Shown here: piece after piece, positions 1-6,623 of the stretch
Layout: each line of letters begins with the position of its first letter
Position numbering within the stretch: the stretch's first letter is position 1
NCBI GenBank assembly: GCA_946186175.1
Contig: CAMHMG010000135.1
Location: 1 to 8,154, forward strand
Direction of reading: 5' to 3'
DNA: 8,154 bases
Source: an uncultured Clostridia bacterium
Lineage (GTDB): Bacteria > Bacillota > Clostridia > Lachnospirales > Lachnospiraceae
The notes under the pieces: generated by a model
The model's input: only the letters and a program-made list of their open reading frames with translations
Told to the model about the DNA's origin: nothing
Databases searched by the model: none
Translations under genes and position numbers: made by a program

Positions 1-1457
1 GTAATGGGCAGTTCTTCCATCTGGCGAAAGACATTGGGTATCATAAAGTCCTGAAGATATCTGCGGGCTTCCCTGACAATATCTTTCTTGCTGATATTAC
101 CCTGGTAGAAGCAGACTATCTTATTCTTCTTTTCGTCAAATACACAGCAGCTTCGTTTAATAGCATCTATTTTTTCAAGAGTGGCTTCAATTTCCCCAAG
201 CTCTATTCTGTGTCCCATGTGTTTGATCTGATAATCTCTGCGTGAGGTAAAGCAGAGGTTATGATTTTCGTCATAGTAGGCAAGGTCGCCTGTCCGGTAA
301 ATGGTCTCGTTCCATTTATCATTTAGCGGATTGTTGGTAAATGCACGGGCTGTCTGTTCGGGATTATTGTAGTAACCAAGTGAAAGGCAGGTTCCTGCCA
401 CGCATATCTCACCCTCGATACGGGGTTCACTAATCTCCTTATCGTTCTCGTCTATAAGGAATACCTTCTCATTGGAAAACGCCTTCCCGATAGGAATTAT
501 CTCTCCGGCTTCAAAATCCCTGTTTATCTCATAGTATGTGCAGTTACAGGTTATCTCCGTAGGACCATAGAGATTGACAAAGCGTGCATCCGGATAATAA
601 GATCTCCAGTAATTCAAATGCTTGATCGGCATCGACTCACCGGAAAACATTATGCGTTTGATGTAAGCCGGTTTCTTATATGAAAGTCCGTCAAGGATTG
701 AAACAATTCCAAGAGCCGATACTGCCCAGGTAAGATTAGTTACCTTCCTGTCATCTAGAAAATCTAGTAGTTTGACGGGTATGGAGAAATACTCTTTGGG
801 TATCAGTTCTACGGTTGCACCGACAGCTAAAGCACTGTATATGTCTTTGACCGAAACGTCAAAATCCAAAGGAGCCTGATTGCCTAATATGTCATTATCA
901 TTTATATCAAAAGTTTTTGTAAATACATCAATAAAGTCGATTACCGAGCGGTGACTTACCACAACTCCTTTAGGAACACCGGTAGAACCTGAGGTAAAAA
1001 GAACATATAAGGGATCGGTGTCTGTGTGAGTTGAAGCAGCCTGCGATAAAAGATCATCATCCATCCTGCCACCTATGAGCTCCTCTGCTAAAAGAAGTTT
1101 TCCTGAAAAATCAAGAGAAGAAGCATGCTCTGAATAATCATTGGCTGTTATAAGTATATCAGGCTCTAAAGTGCTTATTATCTGATTAAGGCGGTTGGTC
1201 GGCTGGGCTGGATCTAATATTATATAAAATCCACCTGCGAAAACTATCCCCATCATTATCTCGATAGTAAGCACGGTCTTATCCATCATGATCGGTACAG
1301 GCTTTCTAATGCAATCATGTCTTGCAAGGTTAGTACCGATTATCTCCGATATATCAAGCAGCTCCTTAAATGTTACCGCGCTGTTTTCATCTGCAAATGC
1401 TGTTTTTGAAGGATTGTGTTCTGCCTGTTTTCTCAGGTACTCAAGAACATTATTCAT
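1..1457 (-). CDS. DltA-like amino-acid adenylating ligase (D-alanine:carrier-protein ligase type), C-terminus cut by window edge
   Basis: Adenylate-forming enzyme expected to activate an amino acid with ATP in the cytoplasm and load it on the phosphopantetheine arm of a small carrier protein. 485 complete codons are visible from the ATG at 1457, which has GGGAGG (1469-1474) 11 nt upstream. Motifs in order: TSGSTGVPKG (155-164, phosphate loop), FDVSVKD (199-205, A4, very DltA-like), MFSGE (270-274), YGPTE (297-301), YRTGD (387-391), and the hinge/A8 segment RRDYQIKHMGHRIELGEIE (406-424). The window ends at LPI(T) (483-486), just before the expected NGK lysine motif, so about 15-25 residues are missing. 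There is no condensation or carrier domain in the visible part, which favours a stand-alone DltA over an NRPS module. Oddity: by my recollection of DltA structures, the D-alanine gate cysteine sits in MFCGE; here it is Ser272, so the substrate may not be D-alanine. It lies downstream of an MBOAT and an SGNH-like gene, as in dlt-like operons. Confidence 0.9.
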   Translation of the reverse strand, partial: MNNVLEYLRKQAEHNPSKTAFADENSAVTFKELLDISEIIGTNLARHDCIRKPVPIMMDKTVLTIEIMMGIVFAGGFYIILDPAQPTNRLNQIISTLEPDILITANDYSEHASSLDFSGKLLLAEELIGGRMDDDLLSQAASTHTDTDPLYVLFTSGSTGVPKGVVVSHRSVIDFIDVFTKTFDINDNDILGNQAPLDFDVSVKDIYSALAVGATVELIPKEYFSIPVKLLDFLDDRKVTNLTWAVSALGIVSILDGLSYKKPAYIKRIMFSGESMPIKHLNYWRSYYPDARFVNLYGPTEITCNCTYYEINRDFEAGEIIPIGKAFSNEKVFLIDENDKEISEPRIEGEICVAGTCLSLGYYNNPEQTARAFTNNPLNDKWNETIYRTGDLAYYDENHNLCFTSRRDYQIKHMGHRIELGEIEATLEKIDAIKRSCCVFDEKKNKIVCFYQGNISKKDIVREARRYLQDFMIPNVFRQMEELPI

Positions 1458-1468
1458 CTGTTATCTTT

Positions 1469-1474
1469 CCTCCC
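1469..1474 (-). promoter_or_regulatory. Ribosome binding site of the DltA-like ligase
   Basis: GGGAGG on the minus strand, 11 nt before the ATG at 1457. It fixes the start of the ligase, whose first residues (MNNVLEYLRK) match the usual adenylation-domain N-terminus. Confidence 0.7.
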
Positions 1475-1499
1475 TCTTCTCCATACATACTTCACTTAA

Positions 1500-1588
1500 T
1501 TTCGCAATTACCGATACAAAAATATATTATATCTATGCAATACTCACAACGAAAGTAACTTATATTAGAGTTTCGCATTAACCGTAAC
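1500..1588. repeat. Pair of imperfect 18-nt direct repeats flanking the putative internal promoter
   Basis: TTTCGCAATTACCGATAC (1500-1517) and TTTCGCATTAACCGTAAC (1571-1588) match at 14 of 18 positions, share TTTCGCA and ACCG, and start 71 nt apart, about seven helical turns. They lie on either side of the putative -10 at 1526-1531. They may be operator half-sites or a chance or duplication remnant. Confidence 0.4.
1526..1531 (-). promoter_or_regulatory. Possible promoter -10 element inside the operon, ahead of the ligase
   Basis: Minus-strand TATAAT (1526-1531) lies in the 135-nt gap between the SGNH-like gene and the ligase. The hexamer 17 nt upstream (TTTCGT) is a poor -35, so activity would need an activator or may be absent. 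The gap has no clear rho-independent terminator, so the ligase could be read both from the main operon promoter and from here. Confidence 0.35.
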
Positions 1589-1592
1589 ATAT

Positions 1593-2561
1593 CTACTTAA
1601 GTACCTCCGCAAGTGTCGCGGAAAAGCGCCTTGCCGCCTCCCCGTTCATATGTCCGTCAAGATCGGTATAACAGGTAAGGTCATGTTCAGTCATATCATA
1701 ATATTGTCCGTAGTTAAAATTAATGTATGGCACACCTGCTTTGTTGAAATAGTCAGTGTAATAATCATTAAGTGCGGCATTGCCATCGTTGCATTCCTCT
1801 AAGGCTCTGTCTGACAATGGAGTGGTAACAGCGACAAATTCGATGTTATTGTCCTTGCATAGATCTATGATCTTTTGCAAATAATCCATATTTTTTGCCA
1901 CAATATCTTCGGGAAACCATTCCTCTGCGTAATCATCCTCTAAGGTTTCGATATCTACAGGATATCTCTCTATAAAACCGCTTTCATGGTATTTCTGCGT
2001 TTTCGTAGCAAAACTTTCAGCACTGTAATCACCTGAAAGCTTCTTAGTGACATTGTCCTTGATATGTTTGATCTCATAGGAGAAATCATACTCATACCAT
2101 GGGAAGAAAAGGGTGCGAAAATCACATTTCATCACAGTATTCTTGAAGTAATCAAGCTTTGCAAGGGATAGAGGAAACTCATGGAAGAACAGAAGATAAT
2201 TGTTTCCTTCTTCCTTCTCACGCACAAAATATCCGGGTGATACCTCATAGATTATGCGCTTTGGAGTGTGACCATTTTCAATCATAAGCTTGGTCATATA
2301 TAATACGTCGACCGGATATTCACCACCTACACAGAGGTTGTGGCCCGTGCGTCCGCTAATGTCTTTCATTGTATCGGGATCGATATTCATCTTGCCGTGT
2401 GAGGTTCCCACAAATACATCATCATAGGTGTTGTTAGATATCGCATGGATATCATTTCTCATGAAAGTACACGGATAGAGAAGTGTATCTGCCGCTAACA
2501 AAACCAATAGAAGAACTGCGATGATCCCTACGGCTGAAAGTGTTTTCTTAAAACTGTGCAT
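1593..2561 (-). CDS. Membrane-anchored SGNH-hydrolase-like protein (DltD/AlgX-like role) of an MBOAT operon
   Basis: 322 residues with one N-terminal hydrophobic segment (about 8-30), so the rest is expected outside the membrane. The segment VFVGTSHGKMNID (49-61) fits the GxSH-type nucleophile block of SGNH-like proteins that partner MBOAT acyltransferases, with Ser54 as candidate nucleophile. Near the C-terminus YTDLDGHMNGEAARRFS (298-314) supplies His304 with Asp300 or Asp302, the expected Asp-His pair. I chose the ATG at 2561 because AAAGGA (2569-2574) sits 7 nt upstream; a TTG at 2603 in the same frame would add 14 unlikely residues and has no ribosome site. The start overlaps the end of the MBOAT gene by 14 nt, indicating translational coupling. 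Inferred role: final transfer or editing of the acyl/aminoacyl group on a surface polymer. Overall similarity to true DltD is not assured. Confidence 0.8.
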   Translation of the reverse strand: MHSFKKTLSAVGIIAVLLLVLLAADTLLYPCTFMRNDIHAISNNTYDDVFVGTSHGKMNIDPDTMKDISGRTGHNLCVGGEYPVDVLYMTKLMIENGHTPKRIIYEVSPGYFVREKEEGNNYLLFFHEFPLSLAKLDYFKNTVMKCDFRTLFFPWYEYDFSYEIKHIKDNVTKKLSGDYSAESFATKTQKYHESGFIERYPVDIETLEDDYAEEWFPEDIVAKNMDYLQKIIDLCKDNNIEFVAVTTPLSDRALEECNDGNAALNDYYTDYFNKAGVPYINFNYGQYYDMTEHDLTCYTDLDGHMNGEAARRFSATLAEVLK

Positions 2562-4062
2562 ATATAAATCCTTTCGGGGCCGATGTAGACCCCATAATTC
2601 CAATTAGTAAAAATAAAGCAATATTGATTGCGGCAGCGACTGGTATCGGAAGGGTGTGAAGCTTTTCCGACAGTTTAACCCCGCGTTCTTTTAAGATACC
2701 GACAGTTACCATTACAATACAACCGATTGCGATGATCAGAAGAGCCTGTGGAACATAATCCGTTCCGCCTCTTCCTGCAGCTATATCGAAAATCTGTGAC
2801 AGGTCAAAATGTGTAAATGCCTGTTTGACCAGATAATTGCCTTCCGTTAACGTATCCGAGCGGTCATAAAACCATCTGAGATTAACAATAATATACGTTC
2901 TGATAATCTGGAAGATGCCGTACCATTTTTCTTTTCCGGAAATGTGCAGAGCCTTTTTCCAGTTCCGATAAGTCCCGCCCATCAGCTCGCTAAATGCTAT
3001 TATACCACCATTTAGCAGGCCATAGACAACATATTTCCAGCTTGCACCGTGCCAGATTCCAACCAGAAAGAATACTATGAAATCAGCAAGTGCTATCGGA
3101 ACTATACGCCCCATTTTCTTGCCGAAAGTCTTCCTCGACCAGCTTGAGAACTTAGTCATCCACGAAGATAAGGTGATGGGATAGAATACATAGTTCATCA
3201 TCCACTCGCCAAGTGTGATATGCCAGCGTTTCCAGAAGTCCGCCATGGACTTTGCAAGATAAGGCTGGTTGAAGTTTTCGTCCATCTCTATTCCAAAGAG
3301 ATTAGCAATTCCAATGACAACATCGATACCGCCTGAAAAGTCTGCATATAACTGGATTCCGTAAAATACAAGACCAACCAATACGATGCCGTTATACCGG
3401 TCCGGATCGTCCCATATCGCATCAGCGAAAATGCCTGCCCAATCGGCTATGATCATTTTCTTGGCATATCCCCACAGTATCCGTGATAATCCTTTGGTTA
3501 TTGATTCCCATGAGAATTTGTGAGGGGTGATCAGTTGTGGTGCCAATCGGTTGTAATTGCCTATCGGACCCTGCATGAGCTGTGGGAAGAATGAGATAAA
3601 CAGAGCGAAACGGAAGAAATTCTTCTCTGCCTTTGCTTTCTTCCAGTATACATCCAACAGGTAACCGATCGACATAAAGGTATAGAACGAAATTCCAAGA
3701 GGAAAAAGTATTGTGATTCCGGGAATATTAAGTCTGCATACCGAATTGAGTATGTCCGTAAAAAAACCGATATATTTGACTATAAAAAGCATCAAAAAAC
3801 CAAGGATAACACCTAATGTTACCACCCGTTTCTGAATCTTTGCCGGCGCATTCTTTGTCTGTAAATGATCGATAATAAGTCCGAAAATCCAGACAACGAT
3901 CGTCGAATATAATATGAATACAAGGTAGCGGGCCCCTCCGGCAAGGTAATATATATAGCTGAATATAAGGAGCACACCCCATCTTATCTTTTCCGGTGCC
4001 AGATAGTAGCAGATTACCGCTGCTAAAACAAAAATAATAAATGCATTTGATATTAGTGACAC
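2548..4062 (-). CDS. MBOAT family membrane-bound O-acyltransferase (DltB/AlgI/PatA type)
   Basis: Polytopic membrane protein of 504 residues with about ten hydrophobic segments (for example 4-21, 29-40, 46-65, 81-100, 117-137, 227-241, 323-337, 438-455, 475-489). Family signatures are clear: FFPQLMQGPIGNYNRLAPQL (158-177), QLYADFSGGIDVVIGIANLFG (237-257), NFNQPYLAKSMADFWKRWHI (263-282) and GIWHGASWKYVVYGLLNG (335-352). His338 in WHGAS is the catalytic-type MBOAT histidine and His281 the second conserved one. Known role of the family: move an acyl or aminoacyl group from a cytoplasmic donor, often a carrier-protein thioester, to an extracellular polymer. The GTG at 4062 is preferred because GGAGAG (4071-4076) lies 8 nt upstream; a farther GTG at 4122 has no ribosome site. 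First gene of the operon, overlapping the SGNH-like gene. The length suits AlgI/PatA as well as DltB-like members, so the acyl group is not settled. Confidence 0.92.
   Translation of the reverse strand: MSLISNAFIIFVLAAVICYYLAPEKIRWGVLLIFSYIYYLAGGARYLVFILYSTIVVWIFGLIIDHLQTKNAPAKIQKRVVTLGVILGFLMLFIVKYIGFFTDILNSVCRLNIPGITILFPLGISFYTFMSIGYLLDVYWKKAKAEKNFFRFALFISFFPQLMQGPIGNYNRLAPQLITPHKFSWESITKGLSRILWGYAKKMIIADWAGIFADAIWDDPDRYNGIVLVGLVFYGIQLYADFSGGIDVVIGIANLFGIEMDENFNQPYLAKSMADFWKRWHITLGEWMMNYVFYPITLSSWMTKFSSWSRKTFGKKMGRIVPIALADFIVFFLVGIWHGASWKYVVYGLLNGGIIAFSELMGGTYRNWKKALHISGKEKWYGIFQIIRTYIIVNLRWFYDRSDTLTEGNYLVKQAFTHFDLSQIFDIAAGRGGTDYVPQALLIIAIGCIVMVTVGILKERGVKLSEKLHTLPIPVAAAINIALFLLIGIMGSTSAPKGFIYAQF
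2569..2574 (-). promoter_or_regulatory. Ribosome binding site of the SGNH-like gene (inside MBOAT gene end)
   Basis: Minus-strand AAAGGA, 7 nt before the ATG at 2561 and within the last codons of the MBOAT gene. It decides between the ATG at 2561 and the upstream TTG at 2603. Confidence 0.7.
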
Positions 4063-4070
4063 TGTTCTTT

Positions 4071-4076
4071 CTCTCC
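4071..4076 (-). promoter_or_regulatory. Ribosome binding site of the MBOAT gene
   Basis: Minus-strand GGAGAG, 8 nt before the GTG at 4062. It supports that GTG over the in-frame GTG at 4122. Confidence 0.65.
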
Positions 4077-4131
4077 AACTTAAGTAAATCTTTGTCGCAA
4101 GTATTAAAATTAAGCGACACACAACAAACTT

Positions 4132-4160
4132 ATTATACTTCTTTTGACAATTATATACAA
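4132..4160 (-). promoter_or_regulatory. Promoter of the MBOAT/SGNH/ligase operon
   Basis: Minus-strand -10 TATAAT (4132-4137) with TTGTAT (4155-4160) 17 nt upstream as a weak -35. The predicted transcript start is near 4125, giving a leader of about 60 nt before the GTG at 4062. It lies in the divergent intergenic region shared with the plus-strand transglutaminase-like gene. Confidence 0.55.
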
Positions 4161-4238
4161 GGTTTTTTGTGCCTGAGAAGCTACTGAAAATATTGGCATA
4201 TCATAAAAATACAAATATTTAGAATATCAATTTTTTAG

Positions 4239-4267
4239 TGGTAATAATTCTACATTTATCTTATAAT
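4239..4267 (+). promoter_or_regulatory. Promoter of the plus-strand transglutaminase-like gene
   Basis: Perfect TATAAT at 4262-4267 with only a weak -35 candidate (TGGTAA, 4239-4244) at 17-nt spacing. A start near 4274 would give a leader of about 90 nt that begins with the hairpin at 4285-4316. The weak -35 suggests an activator or low basal output. Confidence 0.5.
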
Positions 4268-4284
4268 ATTAGTGTCATAATTCA

Positions 4285-4316
4285 TAACTGCTTTGTGCAT
4301 GGATAATAAGCAGTTA
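4285..4316. promoter_or_regulatory. Inverted repeat in the leader of the transglutaminase-like gene
   Basis: TAACTGCTT (4285-4293) and AAGCAGTTA (4308-4316) are perfect 9-nt arms around a 14-nt loop, starting about 10 nt after the predicted transcript start. It has no following T-run, so it is not a terminator as it stands. It could be an operator for a dimeric repressor or a 5'-end RNA hairpin. Confidence 0.5.
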
Positions 4317-4363
4317 GACTTAATCATATGATTATAAAAATGTATTGGGAGATAGTATAAGTT

Positions 4364-5158
4364 ATGAAGCATGTAAAATCATTATTACTTGGAATAGCAT
4401 TTATCTGTATAGGTGTGTTGGGAATGGAGCACTCCACCTGTATGGCGAAACATAAACAGGGCTGGAGTATGAATAAGAAGGGGCGCGTCTTTTATTATGA
4501 TGAAAATGGAGACAAGGTAACAAAGAGTAAGATACAGATCGGGGAAAAGTTCTATTGCTTTGATAAAGACGGAATGCAGCATGTCGGCTGGGTCAAATAT
4601 AAGAATCATTACTGCTATTATAATATAGGGGCTAAGAAAAAGGGATACCTTGTTTGTAATAAGAAAATCAATGGTATTAAGATCAATTCTAAGGGATATG
4701 CGGTTGACAACAAGGATAAAGCCCGTCTTCTTACGGAAGCCAATAAGATTGTGTTTTCTATTACCAATTTCAAGATGAGTAAAAAGGAGAGATACAAGGA
4801 ATGTTTCCTTTATATAAGAGATAAGATGAATTGGAGAAATCTTACCGGTTTCAAATCTAATCTTGATGATTGGGATCAGTATTACGCTTCTTACGCCATA
4901 TATAAAGGTTATGGTGATTGCTATACCGGAGGGTGTGGATTTGCTTATCTGGCAACGGCAGCGGGAGCTAAGAAGGTGTATGCGGTTTCTTCCGGCGGGC
5001 ATGGCTGGGCAGAGATTGATGGAAGCTTCTATGATCCTAACTGGTCCTGGGTGATGAAGGATGTTGACAAATATTATAATGTTCCAAGATCGCTTAGCGG
5101 TAGAGGCGGCAGACCATCATACGCAAGCCATAGGACGTATGTGAAAAGAGTAGATTAA
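4364..5158 (+). CDS. Secreted transglutaminase-like protein with N-terminal cell-wall-binding-type repeats
   Basis: 264 residues. Signal peptide 1-28 (hydrophobic 6-20, cleavage probably near CMA-K). Residues 33-97 form about three aromatic/Gly repeats of the choline/glucan-binding (CW_binding) style, for example FYYDENGD (43-50) and FYCFDKDGMQHVGWV (63-77). The C-terminal half is a transglutaminase-like (papain-fold) domain: Cys186 in YGDCYTGGCGFAYL, His213 in GGHGWAEIDG and Asp224 in FYDPNW form the Cys-His-Asp triad; the Gly 15 residues after Cys186 matches the family spacing. Expected at the cell surface; the family includes proteases, amidases and crosslinkers, so the reaction is not assigned. 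The ATG at 4364 follows GGGAGA (4347-4352). It converges on a related gene at 5189-6361. Confidence 0.85.
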   Translation: MKHVKSLLLGIAFICIGVLGMEHSTCMAKHKQGWSMNKKGRVFYYDENGDKVTKSKIQIGEKFYCFDKDGMQHVGWVKYKNHYCYYNIGAKKKGYLVCNKKINGIKINSKGYAVDNKDKARLLTEANKIVFSITNFKMSKKERYKECFLYIRDKMNWRNLTGFKSNLDDWDQYYASYAIYKGYGDCYTGGCGFAYLATAAGAKKVYAVSSGGHGWAEIDGSFYDPNWSWVMKDVDKYYNVPRSLSGRGGRPSYASHRTYVKRVD

Positions 5159-5159
5159 T

Positions 5160-5186
5160 GGAGACAGTGAACCATCTTCTGTCTCC
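5160..5186. terminator. Shared bidirectional terminator hairpin between convergent genes
   Basis: GGAGACAG (5160-5167) and CTGTCTCC (5179-5186) are perfect 8-nt arms around an 11-nt loop, filling the 30-nt gap between the stops at 5158 and 5189. There is no immediate long T-run on either side (nearest T-rich tract on the plus strand is near 5204), so termination strength is uncertain, but position and symmetry fit a two-way terminator. Confidence 0.65.
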
Positions 5187-5188
5187 CT

Positions 5189-6361
5189 CTATTTATAACG
5201 ATATTTTTTCACCTCCTTAAAGGGTATGTAACTGCTTAACTTCCAACCATCACTTAACCAGTTTGCATACACAGCCTCTGTGTCATATATATATCCGTCA
5301 ATATAAGAGACTGCGTGCCTGGTAAAACCATCAGCAGCGACATCTCTTGTGCCATGAACACGTCCGTAATAGACGTAGGTTTTTTTATATCCAATCTCGT
5401 GTGCCATAACCGTGAACATAGCGGCAAACCCTGAACAGCTTCCGCTGTGTGTCGTCAGCATATTATAGGCACTTTTCTTCACCCAGTTTTTGTCTTTCAC
5501 ATTTGGATTCTTTGTCTGATAGGTAAGATGTTTTTTTGAAGTCATATATTTGTATACTGCTTTGAGCTGGGTTTTCTTCGGCTTGTTTCGATCGGTAATG
5601 GAATCCAGTAAAAGGATTGCCTCTTTTTTGACAGTTGAATCTAAGTTTCTTTTTGCAATACCCTTTTCGTTAAGTGTGATTCCTTCGATATTCTTATTTG
5701 TGGCAGCACTGCGATATAATCCGCTGAAATTATATAGACTGCCGTCAACAACCTGCCAGCTTTTCTTAAGTGTTCCGTTTGATGCCACATCAAATATTAA
5801 GCCGTCCGAGATGCAGATGCGCTGTTTTCTGGGGCTTCTTGAAAGTTTTCCGTATGTCCCTTCGAAATAATAATATTGATTTCCTATCTTTGCGGCGCCG
5901 ACAGGAAATGAGCCATCGCTATATTGATATGCCGTTTTTACACGAACCTTTTTTCCTTTGATCTTTTTGTCATTATAGAACCATCTTCCCAATTGTTTCA
6001 CATTTCCACTGTTTCCTTTGATTATAAATGACAGATTGATGCTTCCGGAATAATTCCCAATCAATGTGATAGTTACATTATAAATTCCGGGATTAATTCT
6101 TCCTTCATCATAGGAAACGCTGTAATCTGTTCCATCATATAACACGGTTCCGTCTGCATCTGTAACAGTTACGGAAGGAGTGCGGACTATACCGGCTGTT
6201 TCGTAGGTGTATTCGGAAAGAACGGCAGTAACACCAGACGGGTCTGTTACTTTAGTTATTTCAGAATTGTTTGATATATCTGCAGCTTCAACAGTACAAT
6301 AAGAAAAAGTTAAGAATATTAAAGCTAAAATCATAAATAATATATTTTTAAAATTATTCAT
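5189..6361 (-). CDS. Secreted transglutaminase-like protein with N-terminal Ig-like domain
   Basis: 390 residues. Signal peptide 1-26 (hydrophobic 7-20, cleavage near VEA-A). Residues about 45-115 form a beta-sandwich module of the type repeated in Lachnospiraceae surface proteins (TPSVTVTDADGTVLYDGTDY, 61-80, ending at FIIK). Residues 124-240 hold aromatic/Gly-rich wall-binding-like repeats (GRWFYND, QYYYFEG, SLYNFSG). The C-terminal domain has Cys309 in GSCSGFAAMF, His349 in RHAVSYIDG and Asp360 in YIYDTEAVYA, a complete transglutaminase-like triad. The His-to-Asp spacing of 11 equals that of the neighbour at 4364-5158, and IEGITLNEKGIA matches its INGIKINSKGYA, so the two are paralogues. 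The ATG at 6361 has GGAG (6371-6374) 9 nt upstream. Reaction and substrate unknown; a surface or wall role is inferred. Confidence 0.85.
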   Translation of the reverse strand: MNNFKNILFMILALIFLTFSYCTVEAADISNNSEITKVTDPSGVTAVLSEYTYETAGIVRTPSVTVTDADGTVLYDGTDYSVSYDEGRINPGIYNVTITLIGNYSGSINLSFIIKGNSGNVKQLGRWFYNDKKIKGKKVRVKTAYQYSDGSFPVGAAKIGNQYYYFEGTYGKLSRSPRKQRICISDGLIFDVASNGTLKKSWQVVDGSLYNFSGLYRSAATNKNIEGITLNEKGIAKRNLDSTVKKEAILLLDSITDRNKPKKTQLKAVYKYMTSKKHLTYQTKNPNVKDKNWVKKSAYNMLTTHSGSCSGFAAMFTVMAHEIGYKKTYVYYGRVHGTRDVAADGFTRHAVSYIDGYIYDTEAVYANWLSDGWKLSSYIPFKEVKKYRYK

Positions 6362-6437
6362 AAGTCATAACTCCATCTTGGTATTCATTAAGAGAAATCT
6401 TATAGATTACAATTTGTTGCATGATGCACCTTTGCTC

Positions 6438-6466
6438 ATTTTATCACATTTTATAACAGTTAACAA
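6438..6466 (-). promoter_or_regulatory. Promoter of the minus-strand transglutaminase-like gene
   Basis: Minus-strand -35 TTGTTA (6461-6466), 17-nt spacer and -10 TAAAAT (6438-6443) preceded by TGA, giving an extended -10 (TGATAAAAT). Predicted start near 6431, leader about 70 nt. This is the best-formed promoter in the window. Confidence 0.55.
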
Positions 6467-6623
6467 ATGATTTGTTGAGGAATGCAAGGCGCTGCCTGAT
6501 AATTTCTGGCAACAAAATTGCATGTCGCATGCAGTTGTATCTAAGAATATGTTCCGGTTAATGAAATAATTGAAGAAGAGACGGAAGAGGTAGAATTTAA
6601 TGTAAACAGTAATAATATTTGTT
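6467..6623. other. Intergenic stretch with no supported gene; small palindrome
   Basis: Between the minus-strand promoter and the kinase remnant no gene with a start and ribosome site is visible. TGCATG (6519-6524) and CATGCA (6528-6533) form a tight inverted repeat around TCG. A reading frame from 6545 to 6661 with a Cys-rich end (ICCGYCGS) lacks a start codon. The stretch probably contains debris of the missing 5' part of the kinase. Confidence 0.4.

Noticed and set aside
1288..1581. Plus-strand 97-codon frame antisense to the ligase start
   Set aside because: It overlaps the well-supported ligase N-terminus and its upstream gap, has no ribosome site and no family-like features.
3728..4120. 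Minus-strand 130-codon frame inside the MBOAT gene
   Set aside because: It lies in another frame of a gene with clear MBOAT signatures.
4144..4149. Perfect TTGACA on the plus strand
   Set aside because: No -10-like hexamer at 16-18 nt spacing, so it is not a plus-strand promoter.
4385..5002. Minus-strand 205-codon frame opposite the transglutaminase-like gene
   Set aside because: It mirrors a gene with signal peptide and catalytic triad. No ribosome site, and a composition typical of a complement shadow.
6480..6540. Possible cyclic-di-GMP-type riboswitch
   Set aside because: GCAAGG-like text suggested it, but the conserved core and helices are not present.
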